Program-made: the position numbers and the translations under genes | Assembly: GCF_032670585.1 (NCBI RefSeq) | Contig: NZ_JAVQHL010000001.1 | Coordinates: 1-64,000 of the forward strand | Reading direction: 5' to 3' | Source: Ostreiculturibacter nitratireducens | Lineage (GTDB): Bacteria > Pseudomonadota > Alphaproteobacteria > Rhodobacterales > Rhodobacteraceae | Length of the DNA stretch: 64,000 nt | Shown: positions 8,504 to 15,700 of the stretch, piece after piece | Layout: each line of letters opens with the position of its first letter | Numbering within the stretch: the first letter of the stretch is position 1 | The notes under the pieces: model-generated | Told to the model about the DNA's origin: nothing | Databases searched by the model: none | Seen by the model: the letters and a program-made list of their open reading frames with translations, nothing else

Positions 8504-8658
8504 TGCCTTGCGCTCCAGAACCGCACCGCGCCAGCGGCCACAAGCGCGCCGAGTGCCAGCGCGCCGAAGGGAAGCCCGGCCACCGAGGCCAGGGCGATGG
8601 TCAGGGCCGCCGCCGCGATCACGATGAAGACGATGATGAGAAGCCGTGAGAGGGGCAT
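8500..8658 (-). CDS. 52-residue two-helix membrane protein coupled to DUF1638
   Basis: This small frame runs from ATG 8658 to TGA 8500-8502 and encodes MPLSRLLIIVFIVIAAAALT followed by a second apolar helix and the tail RFWSARQ. Two hydrophobic spans of about 18 residues with a short GLPFG turn predict a hairpin in the inner membrane with both ends in the cytoplasm (arginines at both ends). Its stop overlaps the start of the DUF1638 gene as ATGA, which strongly supports that it is translated. It resembles no family I recognise. It may anchor DUF1638 to the membrane; that is inference. Confidence 0.65.
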   Translation of the reverse strand: MPLSRLLIIVFIVIAAAALTIALASVAGLPFGALALGALVAAGAVRFWSARQ

Positions 8659-8721
8659 CGCTTTACTCCGGGATGACCCGGAATCTGTGGCTTCTCGCGC
8701 GAATTTCCAAGGGGCGGATAC

Positions 8722-8749
8722 GAAAAGGCCCCGGATTTCGCCGGGGCCT
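8722..8749 (-). terminator. Rho-independent terminator after the corrinoid gene
   Basis: On the reverse strand AGGCCCCGG and CCGGGGCCT pair around a six-base loop (CGAAAT) and are followed by TTTTC. It stands 17 bases after the corrinoid-gene stop and 64 bases before the small membrane-protein start, so DUF1638 is probably transcribed separately or by read-through. Confidence 0.85.
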
Positions 8750-8765
8750 CTCGTGCAGGATTTCG

Positions 8766-9473
8766 TCAGGACCGCCCGGCGGCCATGGCGTTGTGCTTGC
8801 GAGCCACGAAGCTCTTCGCGGTCTCGACCGCGACGGCTGCGTCGCGGCAGTAGGCGTCCGCGCCGATCGCCCGGCCGAACTCCTCGTTCAGCGGCGCGCC
8901 GCCCACGAGGACGATGTAGTCGTCGCGCATGCCCTTCTCGACGAGCGTGTCGATCACGACCTTCATGTAGGGCATGGTCGTCGTCAGGAGGGCGGACATG
9001 CCGAGGATGTCCGGCTGCTCGGTGTCGAGCGCCTCGAGGTACTTCTCGACGGCGTTGTTGATGCCGATGTCCACGACTTCGAAGCCGGCGCCTTCCATCA
9101 TCATCGCGACGAGGTTCTTGCCGATGTCGTGGATGTCGCCCTTCACGGTGCCGATCACCATCTTGCCGACGCGCGGCGCGCCGGTTTCCGCGAGGAGCGG
9201 CTTCAGGATGAACATGCCCGCTTTCATGGCGTTCGCGGCAAGAAGCACTTCGGGAACGAAGAGGATGCCGTCACGGAAGTCGGCGCCGACGATGGTCATG
9301 CCTGCAACGAGGGCCTTCGTCAGGATGTCGTAAGGCTGCCACCCGCGCTCGAGCAGGATGTTAACGGCCTCTTCGATCTCCTCCTTGAGGCCGTCATAGA
9401 GGTCGTCGTGCATCTGCTGAACAAGCTCGTCATCATCGAGCTCGGAAAGGATGATCTCTTCTTCGTCGGCCAT
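8766..9473 (-). CDS. Corrinoid (cobalamin-binding) protein, MetH B12 module
   Basis: The 235-residue protein carries the methyl group on cobalamin between methyltransferases. A helical cap domain (about residues 20-95) precedes a B12-binding Rossmann domain with GDIHDIGKN (lower cobalt ligand H115), SALLTTT and VGGAPLNEEFG. It has MtbC/MttC and MetH-module architecture. Together with the homocysteine methyltransferase (10747-11757), the pterin methyltransferase (63178-) and the activator (60819-62858) it can make up a split methionine synthase, the arrangement supported by genetics in the relative Phaeobacter inhibens. Unusually, 16 of the first 35 residues are Asp or Glu, with a single Lys. 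A terminator follows the gene. Confidence 0.93.
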   Translation of the reverse strand: MADEEEIILSELDDDELVQQMHDDLYDGLKEEIEEAVNILLERGWQPYDILTKALVAGMTIVGADFRDGILFVPEVLLAANAMKAGMFILKPLLAETGAPRVGKMVIGTVKGDIHDIGKNLVAMMMEGAGFEVVDIGINNAVEKYLEALDTEQPDILGMSALLTTTMPYMKVVIDTLVEKGMRDDYIVLVGGAPLNEEFGRAIGADAYCRDAAVAVETAKSFVARKHNAMAAGRS

Positions 9474-9611
9474 CGCTGTACTCCTGAGAATCTTGGACCT
9501 TTAATGCGGCCAATGGGGCCGATCCACTATGCGGATTGCGACATGGCCGGCGCCACAACCGACAGACCGGAGATTGCTGCCGATTTTTTGCGGCGAATCC
9601 CCGTGACAGAT

Positions 9612-9626
9612 GTTCTTGGTATGTTC
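9612..9626 (+). promoter_or_regulatory. LexA (SOS) box upstream of the radical SAM gene
   Basis: GTTCTTGGTATGTTC is an exact match to the GTTC-N7-GTTC operator of alphaproteobacterial LexA. It ends 12 bases before the chosen start codon of the COG1533 (SplB-like) radical SAM gene, a position where bound LexA would block transcription or early elongation. Confidence 0.7.
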
Positions 9627-9638
9627 TATGCTTATTTT

Positions 9639-10730
9639 ATGCAGATCAAGGATCTCACGGTTGCCGATCCAGCCTTGCGACTTCGCGGTCGGGGCGCCGC
9701 CTCGAATGTGGCGGGGCGGTTCGATCCCTACGCGCGGGAGCCTGTTTCCGACGGCTGGGACATTCCGGAGGACGAGAGGCTGCTGCGGACCGAGGTCAGC
9801 GAGGAGGTTCCGCGTTCGGTCATCACCCGCAACAACTCGCCCGATATCCCCTTCGATCGGTCACTCAACCCGTACCGTGGGTGCGAGCATGGCTGCATCT
9901 ACTGTTTCGCCCGTCCGAGCCACGGCTATCTCGGACTTTCGGCGGGTCTCGATTTCGAAACCCGGCTTTCCGCCAAACCCGAAGCGCCGGCGGTTCTTGA
10001 ACGTGAGCTTTCCCGGAAGGGTTACCGGCCTGCGCCTCTTGCGATCGGGACGAACACCGATCCGTATCAGCCGGTCGAGGCGCGATACGGTATCATGCGG
10101 CGCGTGCTGGAGGTGCTGTCGGACTGGAACCATCCCGTGTCAATCGTCACCAAGGGCGCGCTGATCGAGCGGGACGTGGATATCCTTGCTGACATGGCCG
10201 CGCGGGGGCTTGCCCATGTCGGGATCTCGGTCACCAGTCTCGACGCCGGGCTCTCGCGCCGGCTGGAGCCGCGCGCACCGGCGCCTGTGCGGCGGCTGGC
10301 CACGATTCGAACGCTGTCCGAAGCCGGCATCCCTGTTCGTGTCATGGTCGCGCCGGTCATTCCCGTCCTGACGGAACCAGAGATCGAATCGATCCTGGCC
10401 GCGGCCCGGGAGGCGGGGGCCCGTGCGGCGAGCTGGATTCTCCTGCGGCTGCCGCACGAGGTGGCTCCGCTGTTCCGCGACTGGCTGGACCGGCATGAGC
10501 CGGGGCGTGCGGCCCATGTGATGAACCGGCTGCGCGAGATGCGGGGTGGGGCGGACTACGATGCCCAATGGGGCAAACGCATGCGAGGAGAGGGGCTCTA
10601 CGCCGACCTGATTTCGCGGCGCTTCTCGCTCGCCGAAAAGCGGCTGGGCCTGGACCGGCCGCTGCCGCCTCTCGTGTGTTCTCGGTTTCGCCGCCCGCCG
10701 CAGACGGGCGACCAGCTATCGCTGTTCTGA
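9639..10730 (+). CDS. PA0069-family radical SAM protein (SplB-like, COG1533)
   Basis: The 363-residue enzyme has the radical SAM cluster motif C82-EHG-C86-IY-C89 in NPYRGCEHGCIYCFARPSHG, followed by GTNTDPYQPVE, SIVTKGALIERD and ISVTSLD, all typical of the PA0069 group related to spore photoproduct lyase. The substrate is unknown; a DNA-repair role is suggested by the COG and by the LexA box just upstream. I start at ATG 9639 (MQIKDLTVADPA), since the family begins shortly before RGRGAASN; ATG 9621 lies inside the LexA box. It converges with the homocysteine methyltransferase gene (16 bases apart) and interrupts the methionine-synthase genes on the opposite strand. Confidence 0.9.
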   Translation: MQIKDLTVADPALRLRGRGAASNVAGRFDPYAREPVSDGWDIPEDERLLRTEVSEEVPRSVITRNNSPDIPFDRSLNPYRGCEHGCIYCFARPSHGYLGLSAGLDFETRLSAKPEAPAVLERELSRKGYRPAPLAIGTNTDPYQPVEARYGIMRRVLEVLSDWNHPVSIVTKGALIERDVDILADMAARGLAHVGISVTSLDAGLSRRLEPRAPAPVRRLATIRTLSEAGIPVRVMVAPVIPVLTEPEIESILAAAREAGARAASWILLRLPHEVAPLFRDWLDRHEPGRAAHVMNRLREMRGGADYDAQWGKRMRGEGLYADLISRRFSLAEKRLGLDRPLPPLVCSRFRRPPQTGDQLSLF

Positions 10731-10746
10731 GGCCCGGCCCTGGGCC

Positions 10747-11757
10747 TCAGCCCCGCCGCCGGCCGCGCCGTTCACGTGTGGGCGCCTCGTCCCCGGTGCC
10801 GTCGGAGGGCGAGGAGAAGCCGCCGAGTTTCCCGGTGATCTCGTCGAGGCTCGGCCGCGGGCCGCGCGGGCGCGTTTCCAGCGCCTCACGCATCGAACGC
10901 AGGTGATCGGGCGTCGTGCCGCAGCAACCGCCGATGATCGTCGCGCCCGAGTCTCGGGCAAGGACGGCGTATTCCGCCATGAGTTCCGGCGTCCCGTCGT
11001 AGTGGATGTGGCCTTCGTGGTATTTCGGGATGCCCGCGTTGCCCTTCGCGATCAGCGGCCGTTCGGTACCTGCGGCGGCAAAGCCCAAGATCGTCCGCAG
11101 GAGGTCGGACGCCCCGACGCCGCAGTTGGCGCCGAAGGCGATCGGCGGGTTCGGGAGCTTCTCGACCAGCGCCGCGAGCTGTGCGGAGGTGAAGCCCATC
11201 ATTGTCCTGCCGGCGGTGTCGAAGCTCATCGTGCCGCACCAGGGCATTCCGGCGAGAGCGCAGGCTTCGGCGGCGGCCTTGAACTCCTCGGGGGCGGAGA
11301 TCGTCTCCACCCACAGCACATCAGCGCCGCCGGCTTTCAGGCCTTCGGCCTGTTCATGGAACATCTCGACCGCGAGTTCGTGCGTCAGCGCACCCATCGG
11401 CGCCATGATCTCACCCGTGGGGCCCATCGAGCCGGCGACCGCCACCGTGCGCCCCGCCTTGTCGGCGATCTCCCGGCCGAGTTCGGCGGCGACGCGGTTG
11501 AGCTCGTGCACGCGACCTTCGGCATTGTGGAGCTTCAGGCGGCTTGCGTTACCTCCGAAGGAGTTGGTGAGGAACAGGTCCGATCCCGCGTCGACCGAGC
11601 CCTTGTAGAGCGCGCGGATCGAATCGGGGCGGTCGGTATTCCACAGTTCCGGCGCCTCGCCCGATTCAAGGCCCATGTTGAAAAGATTGGTTCCGGTTGC
11701 GCCGTCGGCCATCAGCCAGTCATTCGAGGCGAGCAGTCGGGTGAGGGCGTCGGTCAT
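10747..11757 (-). CDS. Homocysteine S-methyltransferase, MetH/BHMT module
   Basis: This 336-residue protein is the homocysteine-binding TIM barrel of cobalamin-dependent methionine synthase (also called BHMT-like). It shows LMADGATGTNLFNMGLE at the start, the zinc ligands FGANCGVG and GGCCGTTPDH, and GNAGIPKY. With the separate corrinoid and pterin proteins it would make methionine from homocysteine. Annotation as betaine-homocysteine methyltransferase is possible, but the neighbouring corrinoid gene favours the MetH role. ATG 11757 (MTDALTRLLAS) is the family start. After the barrel comes a roughly 45-residue low-complexity tail ending PTRERRGRRRG, a basic end also found on two partner proteins at 60.8 and 63.2 kb. 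Confidence 0.9.
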   Translation of the reverse strand: MTDALTRLLASNDWLMADGATGTNLFNMGLESGEAPELWNTDRPDSIRALYKGSVDAGSDLFLTNSFGGNASRLKLHNAEGRVHELNRVAAELGREIADKAGRTVAVAGSMGPTGEIMAPMGALTHELAVEMFHEQAEGLKAGGADVLWVETISAPEEFKAAAEACALAGMPWCGTMSFDTAGRTMMGFTSAQLAALVEKLPNPPIAFGANCGVGASDLLRTILGFAAAGTERPLIAKGNAGIPKYHEGHIHYDGTPELMAEYAVLARDSGATIIGGCCGTTPDHLRSMREALETRPRGPRPSLDEITGKLGGFSSPSDGTGDEAPTRERRGRRRG

Positions 11758-11791
11758 GTCGGAATGCCTTTCTGGCGCGGTGTCGCGGTCA

Positions 11792-11861
11792 CGCCCGGTC
11801 CGGAACCGGGCGGTCGGCTGTCCCTTCCCCTGTGCCACGAGTGCCCGATTTTGGCAAATCG
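11792..11861 (-). other. Two hairpins in the leader of the homocysteine methyltransferase gene
   Basis: The 120 bases between the MprF-like stop and the methyltransferase start contain CGCCCGGT/ACCGGGCG (11792-11812, five-base loop) and CGATTT/AAATCG (11846-11861). Neither is followed by a T run. They could be a processing site or leader structure; I do not recognise a known SAM, SAH or cobalamin riboswitch here. Confidence 0.35.
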
Positions 11862-11877
11862 AGATTGGTCATGAAGA

Positions 11878-13821
11878 TCATGAGCCATACCGCGATATAG
11901 GCCATGTCCGGGGAAGCGGTTCGGGCCGGGCGATGGCCCGCGCGATATCCAGGCCGGCGACAAGGAGCGCGGTCCGGGAGGGCGCGGCGATATAGAGCGT
12001 TTGCCAGTCCGGGGCGAAGCTCGATTTGAATTGCCGCAGTCCCGGTGAACCGGTGGCCGCCTCGGTGCGCCGCAGGAGTTTGGCAGCAGGTCCGCCTGAT
12101 GATCCGATGTCCGGCGGGAGTGCGGCGAGCGACAGCCGCGAGAGCCCCGCCTCGCGCGCCGCCGCAAGGGCGGCCGCGATCAGGGCGTGCATCGTTCCGT
12201 CGGGGGCCTCGGCCCCGTGCCGCATCAGGTCGAGCGTCCATTCCCGCGCGCCCTCGTGGAACGTCGCGAAGGCGACGAGCCTGCCGCGCGCATGGGCAAG
12301 CCAGACGCCCTGGCCTGAAACGTATTCCGGGTCATAGCGGCCCATCGAAAACCCACGTTCGCCACCGCGGGCCTCGGCCCATTCCCTTGCGATTTCGGCC
12401 ATGTCGTCCGTGGGAAGCGTGCTTCCGGCCCGGCTCACGACGACGCCGGCCTTGCCGGCCAGCCGGAGCTTCCTCCGCAAGCCCGCCCGCTTCGGAGAGG
12501 CCGGATCGAAATGAAGTGGGTTCAGCGAAACCTCGTGGGCCACGGGCAAGGTTGCCCAGCCTGCTCTCCGGGCTGCCGCTGCGCCACGCGTGCCGACCTT
12601 GTAGAGGCACGGGATGCGGCCCGTCAGTCGCGCCTCGTTGGCGAGGCACCGGAGCAACCGGGCCTCTGTACCGGGTGCGCCGAAGGGGTCGAAGATGGCG
12701 ACCTGCGCCTGGCGCGTCGTTCCAAGCACCCAGCCCGCCAGCTCCTGATCGTCGAACAGGATGCGGTGTTCCCCCTGCCGAACGAGCTGCGATTCCGCGC
12801 GCCGCGCGTTTGCGACGAGGCCGCTGATCGGTCCCGCTGGGGGCGTCGTCGTCGGCGAAGTCACGGCGAAGCGATCCGACGCGCGGGCCGGCGCGCGCGC
12901 AGAAAACGCCATGGCGATCGCCCCGATCCCCGCCGGCAAGGCGTAATAGACGGCGCGATAGGCGAGGATCGCGGCAAGAAGGGGTTCCACGGCGATGCCC
13001 GGCAGGAATGCGAACAGCGTGACCTCGAATGCGCCGACGCCTCCCGGCGCGCTGGAAAGGAGGCCGGCGCCGAGGGCGAGAAGGAAGGCCGCGAGGTAAT
13101 GGCCGAACTCCGGGGCGGCGCCGACCGGCAGTAGGATCCAGAGCGCCAGCGCCGCCGCCAACGTGTCGATGGCCGCGAGTATGGGGATGCGTGTCAGGGT
13201 CACGAGGCTCGGCCACGCGAATGTCCGCCCCGCGATGCGAAGCGGGCGCGCGAAGGGCGACAGGACAAGACCGGCAGAGGCAAGAAGCAGGGCGATGGCG
13301 CCGATCCAGCGAAGCGCCTCCGAGCCTGGAGGCGGCAGGAGCGTCACGACTGCGGCGGTGACCACGGCCCAGCCCATCAGGAACGAGATGGCGACCGCCG
13401 CCGTCAGCCGCGCCGCCTGCCAAAGGCTCAGCCCGGGCAGCATCCGCCAGCGGACGAGGCTGCCGGTGACGAAGCCGAGGCCGAGCGTCTGGCTCACCGC
13501 GATCGCGGCCATCCCGGCGCGGCGCGCCGGCGTGCAGGGAAGCCCCGTTCCAAGGTGCCGGTGCAGCACAGCGTCGTAGTGTCCCACGGCCCAGAAGCTC
13601 AAGGCCGTGGCGCCAAGCGCGGCGGTCCACTGTGCAAGGGTGACCTCGCCCAGGGCCGCCAGAACGGCGCCTGCATCGACATGGGACACGCGGTCGCGCA
13701 GGAGCCAGAGGAAAACCGCGGCGATGGCAAGTGGAGGCAGATGCCGGCGAGCGGCGTGCCAGAATCCCGGAATCGGGCCCGGCGCGCTGACCGCCGCCAC
13801 CTCTTCACCCGATGCCTTCAT
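11878..13821 (-). CDS. mprF: MprF-like membrane protein: flippase-type domain plus DUF2156
   Basis: The 647-residue protein has an N-terminal multi-helix domain (about residues 20-330, UPF0104/lysylphosphatidylglycerol flippase type, with SAPGGVGAFEVTLFA) and a cytoplasmic C-terminal DUF2156 domain of GNAT fold (about 350-630, with NPLHFDPASPKRAGLRRKL and KSSFAPDWQTLYIA). MprF proteins transfer Lys or Ala from aminoacyl-tRNA to phosphatidylglycerol and flip the product, giving resistance to cationic peptides. The aminoacyl specificity cannot be read here, and some alphaproteobacterial members act on other lipids. Start ATG 13821 has GGGAG upstream; a longer frame to 13956 covers a terminator and is rejected. 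Confidence 0.85.
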   Translation of the reverse strand: MKASGEEVAAVSAPGPIPGFWHAARRHLPPLAIAAVFLWLLRDRVSHVDAGAVLAALGEVTLAQWTAALGATALSFWAVGHYDAVLHRHLGTGLPCTPARRAGMAAIAVSQTLGLGFVTGSLVRWRMLPGLSLWQAARLTAAVAISFLMGWAVVTAAVVTLLPPPGSEALRWIGAIALLLASAGLVLSPFARPLRIAGRTFAWPSLVTLTRIPILAAIDTLAAALALWILLPVGAAPEFGHYLAAFLLALGAGLLSSAPGGVGAFEVTLFAFLPGIAVEPLLAAILAYRAVYYALPAGIGAIAMAFSARAPARASDRFAVTSPTTTPPAGPISGLVANARRAESQLVRQGEHRILFDDQELAGWVLGTTRQAQVAIFDPFGAPGTEARLLRCLANEARLTGRIPCLYKVGTRGAAAARRAGWATLPVAHEVSLNPLHFDPASPKRAGLRRKLRLAGKAGVVVSRAGSTLPTDDMAEIAREWAEARGGERGFSMGRYDPEYVSGQGVWLAHARGRLVAFATFHEGAREWTLDLMRHGAEAPDGTMHALIAAALAAAREAGLSRLSLAALPPDIGSSGGPAAKLLRRTEAATGSPGLRQFKSSFAPDWQTLYIAAPSRTALLVAGLDIARAIARPEPLPRTWPISRYGS

Positions 13822-13922
13822 TTCCCGCGCTCCCCGCTTTTCGATGGAATCCGTGTCTAGCCCTGCAAGTCTTCCCGCGGGCTTAACGCGGGGGAGGGAA
13901 TGCGCGATGCCGGACCGCCTAA

Positions 13923-13947
13923 CGAAAGCGGACCCCGAAGGGTCCGC
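13923..13947 (-). terminator. Rho-independent terminator after the ATPase zeta gene
   Basis: On the reverse strand GCGGACCC-TTCG-GGGTCCGC is followed by TTTC: an eight-base stem closed by a stable TTCG tetraloop, 34 bases after the stop of the zeta-subunit gene and before the MprF-like gene on the same strand. Confidence 0.85.
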
Positions 13948-13981
13948 CAAACTCACATGACTCAGGCTGTCTGGCCGAACG

Positions 13982-14296
13982 TCAGGACTCGCTCATGATC
14001 TGGCGCTTCGCCTCGGCCATGAGTTCGGTCATCTTGCTGCGGATCTCGGTTTCGTCCGCGAGGTCACCGAGATCGCCGGCGATCTTGCGGTAGACATCCT
14101 CGTCGCCGGCTTCCTCGAAATCGGACGCGACGACTTCCTTCGCATAGGCAGCTGCGGCGTCGCCGGACTTGCCCATGAGCTCCGCAGCCCAGAGCCCGAG
14201 AAGCTTGTTGCGCCGCGCCTCTGCCTTGAACTTCATTTCCTCGTCATGGGCGAACTTGTTCTCGAACGCGTTCTCGCGGTCGTCGAAGGTGGTCAT
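13982..14296 (-). CDS. F1FO-ATP synthase inhibitor subunit zeta (DUF1476)
   Basis: The 104-residue protein matches the alphaproteobacterial DUF1476 family, identified in Paracoccus as the zeta subunit that plugs the F1 catalytic interface and blocks ATP hydrolysis. Diagnostic strings are TTFDDRENAFENKFAHDEE at the N-terminus (the inhibitory segment) and RRNKLLGLWAAELMGKSGD. It is all-helical and cytoplasmic, full length, and stands alone between the purC promoter region and its own terminator. ATG 14296 gives the conserved start MTTFDDRE; the longer frame upstream has no conserved sequence. Confidence 0.93.
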   Translation of the reverse strand: MTTFDDRENAFENKFAHDEEMKFKAEARRNKLLGLWAAELMGKSGDAAAAYAKEVVASDFEEAGDEDVYRKIAGDLGDLADETEIRSKMTELMAEAKRQIMSES

Positions 14297-14479
14297 GAGC
14301 GGGCCCCTTGGCTGATCGTCTTTCCGTTCCCATATGCAATCCCGCGCGCCCCCCCGCAACCCCTTTCGGCGGTCTCATCCCTGGGGCGCGGCCCTCATCC
14401 TTGCGGGAGGTCGCGCCTTGGCCTATAGGGGCGCAAGGAGACCGCGCGGGGTTTTCCTGCAGCACGAAGGGACGCGCCG

Positions 14480-15244
14480 ATGGCACCACGCCGCAAGAAA
14501 ATCTACGAAGGCAAGGCGAAGATCCTTTACGAAGGCCCGGAGCCGGGAACGCTCGTTCAGTACTTCAAGGATGACGCGACCGCCTTCAACGCCCAGAAAA
14601 AGGCGACGATCGAGGGCAAGGGGGTGCTGAACAACCGGCTCTCCGAGTTCTTCATGCAGGGCCTGACCAATATCGGCGTGCCGAACCACTTCATCCGCCG
14701 CATCAACATGCGCGAGCAGTTGATCCGCCAGGTGGAGATCATTCCGCTCGAAGTGATCGTCCGGAATTTCGCGGCGGGTTCGATCGCCAAGCGCCTCGGC
14801 ATGGAAGAGGGCACGCCGTTGCCCCGGCCGATCGTCGAGTATTCCTACAAGAACGACGCGCTCGGTGACCCGATGGTCAGCGAGGAATACATCATCGCCT
14901 TCGGCTGGGCGAACCAGCAGGATCTGGACGACATCGTGTCGATCGCGCTCAGGGTGAACGATTTCCTGTCGGGCGTGTTCTATGGCGTCGGTATCAAGCT
15001 CGTCGACTTCAAGATCGAGATCGGGCGGATCTGGGATGGAGATTTCATGCGGCTCATCGTCGCCGACGAGATCAGCCCGGACAGCTGCCGGCTCTGGGAC
15101 ATCAAGACGGGCCAGAAGCTCGACAAGGACGTGTTCCGCCGCGATCTGGGCTCGCTCACCGACGCATATACCGAGGTTGCGCGCCGTCTCGGGCTGATGC
15201 CCGCGTCCGGCTCTGGCGGGACCGTCGCGAAACTCGTTCACTGA
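14480..15244 (+). CDS. purC: SAICAR synthetase
   Basis: PurC joins aspartate to CAIR with ATP to give SAICAR in purine synthesis. The 254-residue protein shows KKIYEGKAKILYEGPEPGTL, KGVLNNRLSEFFM, EVIVRNFAAGSIAKRLG and GRIWDGDFMRLIVADEISPDS, the complete family core. It heads a run purC-purS-oxidoreductase-purQ on the plus strand. The ATG at 14480 is the conventional start. The 183-base gap upstream divides it from the divergent zeta-subunit gene. Confidence 0.97.
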   Translation: MAPRRKKIYEGKAKILYEGPEPGTLVQYFKDDATAFNAQKKATIEGKGVLNNRLSEFFMQGLTNIGVPNHFIRRINMREQLIRQVEIIPLEVIVRNFAAGSIAKRLGMEEGTPLPRPIVEYSYKNDALGDPMVSEEYIIAFGWANQQDLDDIVSIALRVNDFLSGVFYGVGIKLVDFKIEIGRIWDGDFMRLIVADEISPDSCRLWDIKTGQKLDKDVFRRDLGSLTDAYTEVARRLGLMPASGSGGTVAKLVH

Positions 15245-15319
15245 AGACGCCGGCGCCCCTTGCCGCCGCATCAGCGGGGGGCTAACAGGGCGCCAGCTTT
15301 AAGGACCGGAGGCCAGCCG

Positions 15320-15559
15320 ATGAAAGCCCGCGTGACCGTTATGCTGAAGGACGGCGTTCTCGACCCGCAGGGGGAGGCCGTGCGCCACGCCCTTGGTGCC
15401 GTCGGGTTCCCGGGGGTCGAGGCCGTGCGTCAGGGCAAGGTGATCGAGATCGACCTCGCCACCACGGATCGCGCGGAGGCCGAGGCCGAGGTCAAGGCGA
15501 TGTGCGAGAAGCTGCTCGCCAACACGGTGATCGAGAAATACACGATCGAACTCGCCTGA
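15320..15559 (+). CDS. purS: FGAM synthase subunit PurS
   Basis: The 79-residue protein is the small PurS subunit that, with PurQ and small PurL, forms the three-part phosphoribosylformylglycinamidine synthase. It begins MKARVTVMLKDGVLDPQGEA and carries GVEAVRQGKVIEIDL and CEKLLANTVIEKYTI, as in the family. Start 15320 follows GGAGG in GACCGGAGGCCAGCCG. PurS lies 75 bases after purC. PurQ is separated from it by an unrelated oxidoreductase gene and purL is not in the window. Confidence 0.96.
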   Translation: MKARVTVMLKDGVLDPQGEAVRHALGAVGFPGVEAVRQGKVIEIDLATTDRAEAEAEVKAMCEKLLANTVIEKYTIELA

Positions 15560-15700
15560 GCGGGGTGCAAGGCGCGGATCTTCACGCCTGATGATCCGGC
15601 CGACCCTCTGAAATCAAACAGGATTGCCTCCGCATTCGGGTTAGACCGGGCGGCCGCCTTGCGCTAGCGTCACCCCTCGAACCCGAGGGGGAGAAAAGCG

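Noticed and set aside
8646..9638. N-terminal extension of the PA0069 radical SAM gene
   Set aside because: The open frame extends upstream across the corrinoid gene on the other strand, but that part is shadow sequence; the family starts shortly before RGRGAASN.
9474..9638. Cobalamin or SAM riboswitch before the corrinoid gene
   Set aside because: I looked for B12-box-like and SAM-II-like patterns and saw none; the same holds for the leaders of the homocysteine methyltransferase and activator genes.
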